In this document: positions 55,231 through 64,000 of the stretch, piece by piece
Layout: the number at the start of each line of letters is the position of its first letter
Position numbering within the stretch: the first letter of the stretch is position 1
Translations under genes and position numbers: made by a program
Assembly: GCF_029873635.1 (NCBI RefSeq)
Contig: NC_080419.1
Coordinates: 62,551,540-62,615,539 of the forward strand
Direction: 5' to 3'
Origin: Malania oleifera
Lineage: Eukaryota > Streptophyta > Magnoliopsida > Santalales > Ximeniaceae
DNA: 64,000 bases
The notes under the pieces: generated by a model
The model's input: the letters and a program-made list of their open reading frames with translations, nothing else
Told to the model about the DNA's origin: nothing
Database searches by the model: none

Positions 55231-58200
55231 AGAGTTCAATGTGTGAATATTTGATTTCTATTTTTTTCTTTCATTTGGATCTTTGGGCTTTTACTTTGGG
55301 ATAAAAAATGTGATGGAAAAATGTCTCTTTTAATAGCCATTGTGTTAAATGTTCGCAATTGACCTTACATTGATATGAGTTAGTGAAATGAGGCATACGA
55401 GTTAAATGTTAATGCTAATATTAAAGATATGACGGATTAAGGATCTTGTTTGAGAAAAGAAATAAAAAATTAATTTTTTGTGTATAAAATATTTATTATA
55501 AATAAAATTTTATTTTATTATAATTAAAAATTAAAAAATTAAGTATTAATGATGTGAAAAATTAAAATTTTGTTATTTGTTATGTTTTATTTATTTATTT
55601 ATTTATATAGACAATCAAGCATAAAAAATGGACTAAGTATTCCTAATATGTTTTTAGTTCCAGGGTTTAGGAAAGAAGTTATACTGTGGAAAGCATTTTT
55701 TATTTTATTATTTTAAGTTTTTTAAAGCATTAGCAAAAACTCAATTAATTTTTTGATTTTACAACATCTATACAATAAAATAGGAGAATAATGAAAAGTT
55801 TGGCTTTAATTGTTTGTGAAAATTGTTTTTTTTTTTAAATAAATATATTAAAATTTTTAAATTTGTTATATTTTTTAATTTATTGTTTTTTAACTTTCGT
55901 TGACAATCATTCCAAATTTAGCTTCAACTTAATTCTTTAGTTTTCCTTCTACTGTTTTCTTTAATATAGTCAAGTTTTCTATCTTCTTGCATACTTGCAT
56001 CAATTTTCTCTTTGCTACCCACTTAAAATCCATAACTTTGTCAGTCATTTAATCTTTCAACTTGTTTGACACTGATAAATTTCCTTTTCCAAAGTCCTTT
56101 TATCCTCATGCAAGCATGAAATTTGACTTCAGCTTAAATTCCTAAATGGTTTGGGCAAGCTTTTTGACTTTCTCAACTTTTTGACAAATTGGATTTATCA
56201 AGGTGTTGATACCCTATATTTTTTGTTGGGTTAATTTAGTTATAATTGGGACTAATTAATGGATAGAAGAACAATTTAAGAGTCAACAGGAGTTCAAGAG
56301 TAGATAATTAAAAATTAGTCATTTCTCCTTACATTATAGAGGAAGAAACTTGCATTTAGAGAAATTTGGGATCTTAATTTTGTAATTGAATGCCCATTTA
56401 CCTAAGAAAAGAGGCTTATTCTCGTCCTAATTTGAAATTGGATGAGAATAGGATAAAAAGAGGGCCTAAACATACTCTTGTGGACATGAAAGTAAGCTCC
56501 TTTTGAGATCAGGAGTATTTTTGAAAGAGGAAAGAAGGGAAACCCTAACTTTGCTTTATTTAAAGAAGTTTGGGCTTCAAAGCAAGACACACAAGAGGAG
56601 GTAAAGGGAATGTATGTTCACTCCCAAAAGAAGGAAAAGAGTGAGAAAGAGAGGGCAAACATGTTTTAATCTTTCTTTCTTATTAAAAAACAACATCTCA
56701 CATGTTTAAACTCTATATTGATGTCAAAGACAATGATCCGATACACCTGCGAAGGTAAGAATATCAAAAACTAGGGTTTTTGCTTTGTTCTCATGAAAAG
56801 CTTGTGTTTTTATGACTTGAATGCCTTGTTTTCTCTATAAAAAGTTCCTAGACAAGTGTAGGGGAAGGTTTTTAGTGGTTTTAGAGAGAGAAGAGAGGGT
56901 ATATCGGAGCTTTGTCGGTTAGAAAAAGAGAGGAGGGAGGAGAGTTTAAAAATAGAAGAGTTTTTTTTATGTGCATGAGGGGTTAAAAAGGTAGGAAATA
57001 GGTTAACCAAGGTCCTTAGGGTTGAAATAGATATGAAAATGTAGGAAAAAGACTTAGAAATACCCAAAATTTGGTTGTCGCCATGGTCGTCGGTGATGGA
57101 TGATCAAGCCTAAAAAAAACATATTTTTAAAAGATTTTTTGGTTAAAAAATAATCCTGAGGTCGAAGCAAGTTGAATGAAAAAAAATACACTCAATTGGA
57201 GTTCAAACGAAGAAGAAAAAGCTATTTGAAAATTTAGGGTTCTGATGCTGTGCTAGTGAATCGTCATAGATGTGCCGGAATAGTAACTCCAACCAAACGT
57301 GTCGTGCTTCCACTGAACTGCGCTAAATTGGTCAACCAATTCATCTATTTTTTTGTTATTTAATTTAAAAACATATTTTCATTTAAAAATCAATAAAAAA
57401 GGAATCAAATCGTCCATAGTTCCTAAAAAAATATTTTTAATTTAAGTTTAAAAATATTTTTGGGTTATTTATGAAAAAAATTGGAATTTGCATGATTTTG
57501 GTTTCTTTGGATGAAAACCATAAAAGCCATTTATCTTCTAGAAAAGAGGCTACATCATGAATCGTTCATAAAAAAATGTAAATTTTATAAAAGACATTTT
57601 GATTTATTCTGAAGGAAAACCACAAAATATCATTTGAAAATATATGGATTTTTTGAAAGAGAACCACAAACTTGACTTGATTGTCATTTGATATGATTTA
57701 AGAACAACTAAACATTGCTTCATGGATGTATGACCCCAAGTAATATGAAAATTTTCACAAAAAACATTGATGTTTTTAGAAAACTCATCCAAATCCATTA
57801 GTTTTTGATAAAAAAGTTGATTTTTTTTTTTTTGTAAAGAAGCCATGAAAACTCCATAGAAAAAATAACCAAGGTTAATCACAAGTACTCTATCATGTAT
57901 AGAGACATTAACTTACTTTAAATCGAAAAAGAAATCAAGAGAGTGCATAAAGTTGACATGTGACATCAATGGGACATAAGATTGGTTAAAAAATATCTAA
58001 TCAATTGTATGAAGACAAGTCAAAGTTTTGAAAAAGGTATATGAGCTAGTTGACCGCCTTCATAGGCCAGTCGACTGCTCGTGGGAAATGCAAAACAACT
58101 ATATGTGGGAAGTGCCAATTGCAATTTTGCTTCTATTTTCTTAATTTCATTTATCTTTTTGCATCTTTACTTAGGTTAAATTTTGTTTTGTTAAAAATTG

Positions 58201-58452
58201 ACTATCAACATGATCAACCTTTACTAGTTTTGGTAAGACTTTTAGGACTTATACAAATGTCCAGGCCTCACCAAAGCCCTACTACTTTAATGAAAAATTA
58301 AAAAACCAAACAATACAAAAAACAAATAGAAATATACACATGCATGCAAATAATGAAATAATGAAAGGATAATTTTAATTTTTGTTTCCTTAGCATATCT
58401 TGAAACCCTCATTGAAAAAGCTTTCAATTCTAGAATAGAAGATGGATTTTTT
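55231..58452. other. Intergenic sequence without recognised genes
   Basis: AT-rich with decayed repeats. The stretch 56200-57300 has leader-like purine-rich blocks that could be an old LTR. At 58036-58080 two module-like palindromes (AGTTGACCG, GGCCAGTCGACTG) resemble the element C U3 type. No frame with a recognisable domain. Confidence 0.45.
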
Positions 58453-58712
58453 TGTTGGAATTGGTGTATTCTCAAGAGGGGAGGGGTGAATTGGATATTA
58501 AAAAATTTATCTCCTAGTTTAAACTATCCAGTAGTAGTATATACACAATCTAGGGTTTGTCTATGCAATTCTAAATGCATAGATAAATATAATGTTCGGA
58601 AATTAAATCATGCGCAACATTCAAAGACAATTGAGAATAACATACATGTGCACTAAATATAGAGTGATGAAATGTAAAGTGCACACACACGATATGTTAT
58701 CGGGGTTTGGCC
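58453..58712 (-). repeat. 3' end of a minus-strand Sirevirus LTR
   Basis: Read on the minus strand it goes from CCAAACCCCGATAACATATC, like the CGAACCTCGATAACG part of element A's LTR, to AATATCCAATTCACCCC and ends ...CCAATTCCAACA. The upstream part is separated by the gypsy insertion beginning at 58713 and would lie beyond the window. No primer-binding site follows, so it is a 3' or solo LTR. Confidence 0.65.
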
Positions 58713-60936
58713 TATAATGACCCAAAAATTACACCATTTTTGTTTTATAATTTACTTTGATACCCCTGTAATACCAGCTATAACATCTCAGGACCCAGAT
58801 GGGCACTGAGGTATCCTTATACATAAATTGACACACTTATGCAGTAGAAAACATAAAGTCATACATCCATATTTACAATACCAAAATTTAGTATTTCCAA
58901 ACCATAGATACATATTTACACATCACCCCAGTATCATCTATTCAAAAATACGATTCCTTGAATACACTTACCCTTTAAATAGGGCAGTACAAAAGATCTC
59001 TCTATTTGGGAGCTTGATCTTCTCGCCTAGCTGGATCACCTGAAAAATGTTAAACCACTAGGATGAGACAATACTCAGTAAGAGGAAATATGCTATTACT
59101 AATGTGCGGCGACTGAGTTTCATAAATATCATATTGACAATATCTTAACTCTAAAAGCTGGTAAATCAATATACAGTATAACTTTCATTTATCATAGTTT
59201 AAAGTATAACCGTAATATCTGGGTTTTCTACTTTTTCATACTTCTAGTATTATACTATATCTTCTAATATTCTATAAATCTGTATACATATACATAACTG
59301 AGATGTTTACCCTGGAAAACTGTACGTCATGATTTAGCCCCTTATGATAGTGTTGTGCGGCCCATAGGCGGGACTTAATCCTAGTTGGCCTACCAGGTAA
59401 GTTAACTGTACTCTACCAATCCTCAGTCAAGCCAAATTGCAACCTCTCCTAGGCTCGGTACTGGTAACTACCTCGTCAAACTTGCCACCTCAACTCGATC
59501 TTCTGGGGAGTCTATAATCCCTCTAGGCATGGTTGACAGAAACCATCCACACACTATCTAAGATGTGTGGTTATACTCTGATCTATACTAGCTATGGTAC
59601 CGTGCTCTGCTAACTGAACAAAACTTGATTCATCAGGGCCCAATATTGTATATATTATTTCTATAGATATCCTACTATTTTCATCATAATTCCAAAATAA
59701 CCATAACACTATAAATTTAATTTGAAAATACTATAATATCTGACTAAAATAACTGTAATATTTGATTGTCATATTTGACTGAATAATCTGTAATGTCTAA
59801 GTGTTATAGTTTTGGAAAGCATGACATTCTGTAAATACTGTAAAATACTTGTCTATATAATATTTGTAAAATATCTATCTGTAAAATATATTTGTCTATA
59901 TATACACTGTAAATCATGATATTCTGAAAAAACTATAAAAATTCTATATTAAATAAATATCTACTTAGGCCACACAATTAATAAAACTCATGTTCTGAAA
60001 TTTGTAGGACTGTATAATTTATACCTTGTGCCTTAATAAAAAAAATACAATAACTTACTAAAAATATTTTTGAATTTACTAGCATAGCATATTTCCCTTA
60101 CCTAACTCTAGGAGGCTCGCATCCAACTTTATCCTCACGCTCACGACGTACTATCTCCAAAATCCTGAAGTAATACATATATACACATATTTCCAATAAA
60201 TCAACTATATTTCTTAGAACATACATACTCGTAATTTTCTAAATTATAATTTACCTGGACTCCTAGAAATATTCACTAGGGTCCCCAACCCATGTTTGCA
60301 GGGCTCCAAAAACACCCTAGTCCTGAAAATATAATATCCTAATTTATTTCACAAAACTCCAGTATATTCCCATATTACTCAAAATTTAAACTCAAATAAG
60401 CCTAATAAAACTGAAAATACCCAAATAATCTACTTACCCTGATTATGGGATGGTACCCAAGTTGGCCAAACCATCAATCTGTTCCGGCAGACTTGTAGAG
60501 AATCTCCTCAGGATCAACGTGGCGGCTTCTGATCATCAAAACGGGGAGAAACAGGGCAAGAATTGTAGAGAGAAGGAGAGAGAACTGAGTTAGAGAGAGA
60601 AAGAAAAGAGAGAAATGATTTTTCTCTCGCCGAAACCCGATTTTCTACTATTTATAGACCTTTTGTCACGTGGCCTTGTCGATGAGCCACGTCACCTCAT
60701 CGACAAGTTCAAGAAGAAAGTTCATCGATGAGCACCTAACCCTCGTTGATGAGTTTCAGGCCCCGAAAACAGCCCCTCGATAAACTCTCGTCAATGAGAC
60801 ATGCGTCCACGTCAATGAGCCCAAGAAGACTTTTCGTTAGTGTTCGTCGACGAGGCCCTGCTGCGTCCCCCTTTAAAATTCTTTTTCCCTCTCTTTTCTT
60901 TATTATTTAATTTCCATAATTATACGGGTTACTACA
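58713..60936 (-). repeat. 3' LTR of the chromovirus
   Basis: Minus strand starts TGTAGTAACCCG right after the polypurine tract AAGAAGGGAGAA (complement of about 60937-60948) and ends ...GGGTCATTATA. It shares blocks (GTTGTGCGGCCCATAGGCGGGAC near 59355; AGCTATGGTACCGTGCTCTG near 59589) with the solo LTR at 29042-30921. Module array 60672-60856 and minus-strand TATA (complement of 60648-60656). Confidence 0.82.
60672..60856 (-). repeat. Palindromic TCGTCGACGA-type modules in chromovirus LTR
   Basis: Copies at about 60676 (TTGTCGATGA), 60697 (CATCGACAAG), 60723 (CATCGATGAG), 60743 (CGTTGATGAG), 60788, 60811 and 60844 (TTCGTCGACGAGG). The array lies upstream of the TATA box on the minus strand. 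Confidence 0.75.
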
Positions 60937-61213
60937 TTCTCCCTTCTTATAAAATTTCATCCTAAAAAATTATTATCTATATTGAACACCATCTTTTGAG
61001 GAAAATAGGCTACTTATTTTATTACTTACCCTCAATTATGGCGGAGGAATACCATGGTTGCATTCAGGTGCTGGGAGATTACAAATATACTTATGAAAGA
61101 AAATTCTCCAAAAGCCAAAATACTACCTACCTTATAATCTAAAATACAACTATACATTCATCATTCTCTACTAATTAAAATAAAACTACTGTTATTTGAA
61201 TAATACTGACTTA

Positions 61214-62271
61214 TTACTGTATCCCACTAAACAGGTGTGGGTATTTTTGTCTGATTTCCTCTTCAAGCTCCCACGAAACTTCTTATATGGCATGATTCCT
61301 TCATAGGACTTTTACTAACTGAATTTTCTTAGTACGTAATTCCCGTTGCTTTATGTCTAAATCTGCTCTAGTGCTTCCTCATATGCCAATGAATCACTGA
61401 GCTCTACCGCTGCATAGCTGATCACGTGGGAAGGGTTTGAGACATATTTCCTTAACATGAAAACATGAAATACGTCGTGAATTCCAAATAGGGCTGGTGG
61501 TAGAGTTAGCCTACAAGCAACTGACCCCACTCTCTCAAGTATTTCAAATGGGCCAATGTACCTAGGGCTTAGCTTACCCTTCTTTCCAAATCTTATAACT
61601 CCTCTTAGTGGAGATACCCTAAAAAATACCTGATCTCCCACGTCAAACTCTAACTCCCAGCGGCGAGTATCTGCGTAGCTTTTCTACCAACTCTGAGTTG
61701 CCTTAATTCTTTCTTTAATTACTCAGACTTTATCGTATGCATGCTGTACCAATTCTGGTCCCAGAACTTGCTTCTCACCCACTTCATCCTAGTACAGTGG
61801 AGAACGACACCTCTTACCATATAACGCCTCGTATGGTGCCATGCCGATGCTGACCTGATAGCTATTATTATATGCAAACTCAACTAATGACATATACTGG
61901 GTTTAGCTACCCTCAAAATCCAGAGCACAAGCTCGCAGGATATCCTCAAGTATCTAAATCATCCTATTTGTCTGCCCATCAGTCTAAGGATGAAAAGTTG
62001 TGATGAATGCTAACTGTGACCCCATGGCCTCCTAAAAACTCTTCTAAAATCGCAATGTAAATTGGGGGTCACAATCAGAGACTATGGATACCAGCACTCC
62101 ATGGAAGCGAACTATCTCCTGAATGTACAACTTTGCTAGCCTGTCCATAGTATAGTTGACTTTAATAGGGATAAAGTCTTCGTCAATCGATCTATGACCA
62201 CCCAAATAGCATTTTGTCCCTATCGTTCTGGTGGTAGCCATGTCACAAAATCCATGGAGACGTGATCCCAT
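61214..62271 (-). pseudogene. Chromovirus integrase core, C-terminus and degenerate chromodomain
   Basis: From 62271 down: FIPIKVNYTMDRLAKLYIQEIVRFHGVLVSIVSDCDPQFT (integrase core with the second catalytic Asp; the first Asp region HRSIDEDF is altered), a broken middle, then WELEFDVGDQVFFRVSP, KGKLSPRYIGPFEIL and FHVFMLRKYV. Beyond a stop at about 61355 the chromodomain survives only as LRKIQLVKVL, RNH and SWELEEEIRQKYPHLF, with several stops, ending at 61214. Chromodomains are thought to guide integration by binding histone marks. Confidence 0.85.
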
Positions 62272-62273
62272 TT

Positions 62274-62759
62274 CTACTCAGGAATGTAGAGTGGCAGCAA
62301 CTGCCCTGCGAGTTTCTGGTGCTTAGCTTTTATCTGCTGGCACGTCAAGCACTGTTTTACGAATTCAGCAATCTCCTTCTTCATACTGCTCCACCAGAAG
62401 GATTCTCTTAGATCCCGATACATTTTAGTACCACCTGGATGCATGGTATATAGAGATATGTGTGCCTCCTCTAAGATAATCCTCTTGATCTTAACATCTG
62501 CAGGAACACATAATCTAGTACGAAACTGTAGGGTTTCATCATCTGATATGCTGAACTCCTCCTCCTGCCCGTCTTGCACTTTCTCTATCAACTTTGCTAA
62601 CTCTAGATCAGTTCTCTGGGCAGCTTTGATCCTTTCTTGCAATGTAGGCTGTAACACTAGGTTGGCAATAAATGTCTGGTGATCACCCTCTATCAGTTCC
62701 ATGCCTAGCCTCTCCAAATCCATCTGAATTGGGCACTGAACCTCCACTGCTGACACCAC
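62274..62759 (-). pseudogene. Chromovirus RNase H end and integrase zinc domain
   Basis: A 161-codon minus-strand frame. The first part is the linker after RNase H; then CVPADVKIKRIILEEAH, HPGGTKMYRDLRESFWW and CLTCQQIKAKHQKLAG form the His-His-Cys-Cys zinc domain of gypsy integrases. Metal ligands are intact in this piece. Confidence 0.88.
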
Positions 62760-63832
62760 TGCTCCTACCGTTTTCCTGCTCAGTGCATAGCCACCACATT
62801 TGCTTTCCTTGGGTGGTAGCTAATAGCATAATCATTGTCTTTGATAAGCTTTAACCATCTTATCTGCCGCATATTCAAATCTTTTTGGGTGAAAAAAATA
62901 CTTTAAGCTTTTATAATCAATGAAAATCTTGCATCTCCCAACATAAAGATAGTGCCTCCAGATCTTCAATGCATACACCACTGCGGCTAACTCTAGGTTG
63001 TGCACATGGTAATTCTTTTCATATTATTTAAGCTGTCTAGATGTGTAGTCAATGACTCTTCAATGATGCATTAACACACATCCAAGACCCTTCAAAGATG
63101 CATCATTGTATATCACAAATCCATCATCCCCTGATGGAATAGCCAATACCGGTGCTTAAACCAACCACTGCTTTAATGCCTGGAAGCTCTGTTCACAATC
63201 ATCGGTCCAATCAAAATTCATATTTTTTCCTTGTGAGTTATGTTAGTGGACTCAATAATCTAGAGAACCATCTATGAAGGGTCGGTAGTAGCCTGCCAAA
63301 CTCAGAAAACTCCTAACCTCCTGGACATTTCTTGGCCTTACCTAACTCACCACTGCCTTTATCCTATTCAGGTCAATCGATATGCCGTCCTTGAAGATCA
63401 CATGCCTGAGGAAAGTAATCCGCCTTAACCAGAATTCAGATTTCTTGAATTTTGCATACAACTTTCTTTCTCTCAATATTTGCAACACCAGCCTCAAATG
63501 ATGCTCGTGCTCCTCAAAACTTCTCGAGTATACCGGTATATCATCAATGAAAACCACAACAAACTGGTCTAGGTAATCATGGAACACCCGATTCATTAAA
63601 TCCATAAATACTTCTAGTGCATTAGTCAACCCAAATGGCATCACCAAAAATTCTTAATGCCTATATTTGGTTCGGAATGCTGTTTTTGAAATATCCTTTA
63701 TTCTAATTTTCACCTGATGATAACTCGATCGCAGGTCAATTTTAGAGTAGACCTGGGTCCCTTGGAGCTAAATAAATAAGTCGTCAATTTGTTTATCTCC
63801 CTATAATCTATGCATATCCTCATGGTACCATC
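62760..63832 (-). pseudogene. Chromovirus reverse transcriptase and RNase H
   Basis: RT motifs: DGTMRICIDYREINKLT (complement of about 63780-63832), [36 protein letters not shown] (catalytic Asp pair in FIDD), and [13 protein letters not shown]. The following connection and RNase H region (62820-63340) is recognisable in scattered frames. The N-terminal RT is cut off by the LTR at 63833. Confidence 0.87.
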
Positions 63833-64000
63833 TGTAACATCCTCAAAATTTCTCTATTTTTTTTTATATCTATATAACCATACCTAAACAGCGGAAACAT
63901 AAGTCATACAACCACATATACTATACAATACTAGAATTCTGTACATACAGACCATAGCCATATACAATAACTCCCTCCAGTATCATCTACCCAAAAAAAA
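63833..64000 (-). mobile_element. Edge of another gypsy-type LTR inserted in the RT
   Basis: RT codons stop at TACCATC and the sequence switches to TGTAACATCCTC. What follows (CAGCGGAAACATAAGTCATAC, TACTATACAATACTAGA, CTCCAGTATCATCTACCC) matches the corresponding ends of the LTRs at 29042 and 58713 in the same orientation. It continues past the window, so it cannot be sorted into solo LTR or full element. Confidence 0.7.

Larger units (their letters stand above)
58713..63832 (-). mobile_element. Tekay/Del-type chromovirus (gypsy), minus strand, 5' part missing
   Basis: 3' LTR 58713-60936, polypurine tract, and minus-strand pol with RT, RNase H, integrase and a decayed chromodomain at 61214-63832. 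Gag, protease and the 5' LTR lie beyond the window or beyond the insertion at 63833. Order and the C-terminal chromodomain place it in the chromovirus Tekay/Del lineage. Confidence 0.85.

Noticed and set aside
62443..62854. Plus-strand frames opposite the gypsy integrase
   Set aside because: Antisense shadows of the minus-strand pol.

Overview
This window is plant nuclear DNA, probably from a woody eudicot (inferred from AT-rich intergenic sequence, nested Sirevirus-type copia elements, a Tekay/Del-type gypsy element and an intron-rich receptor-like cytoplasmic kinase gene). It holds one ordinary host gene, a PTI1-like protein kinase (46360-54863, 8 coding exons, + strand). Nearly everything else is LTR retrotransposon sequence or decayed intergenic DNA. 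All retrotransposon coding regions are broken. I see no rRNA, tRNA gene or CRISPR array.

Left nest (1-27937). The oldest layer is a Sirevirus-like copia, element C, of which only the 3' half is inside the window (22816-27937: integrase fragment, RT, RNase H, 3' LTR). Element A is inserted in its integrase (1-22815, 5' LTR cut by the window edge). A keeps a shortened gag, no pol at all, and an accessory ORF (7640-8788). Its gag holds a 2.06-kb solo LTR of family B (1788-3843, target duplication CCCTT) and a second LTR-like insert (3853-5897). Its 3' UTR holds a complete element B (9663-20207, target duplication AATTG) with LTRs, gag, protease, integrase, RT, RNase H and a homologous accessory ORF (16805-17938).

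Middle (27938-45066). A remnant of an Athila/Tat-like gypsy integrase C-terminus (27979-28155) is followed by a complete Sirevirus D (28738-39961, target duplication CAACA). D's 5' LTR is split by a solo gypsy LTR (29042-30921, target duplication TTAGG). After a probable old gypsy LTR comes a minus-strand, 5'-truncated Tnt1/Tork-like copia (41593-45066).

Right (45067-64000). The kinase gene is followed by about 3.5 kb with no recognisable gene. Then come a fragment of a minus-strand Sirevirus LTR (58453-58712) and a minus-strand Tekay/Del chromovirus (58713-63832) that inserted into it. The start of another related LTR (63833-64000) interrupts that chromovirus RT.

The most unusual signal is non-coding. 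Almost every LTR family here carries a cluster of degenerate palindromic modules, spaced roughly 20-45 bp, upstream of its TATA box, and each family has its own module. In the two elements that carry the accessory ORF, the same family-specific module is repeated a second time inside the element, directly upstream of that ORF (with a clear TATA box in A). This suggests a duplicated, self-matching promoter that drives a separate accessory transcript. Covarying hairpins in the LTRs and around the polypurine tract are a second layer of unannotated structure.
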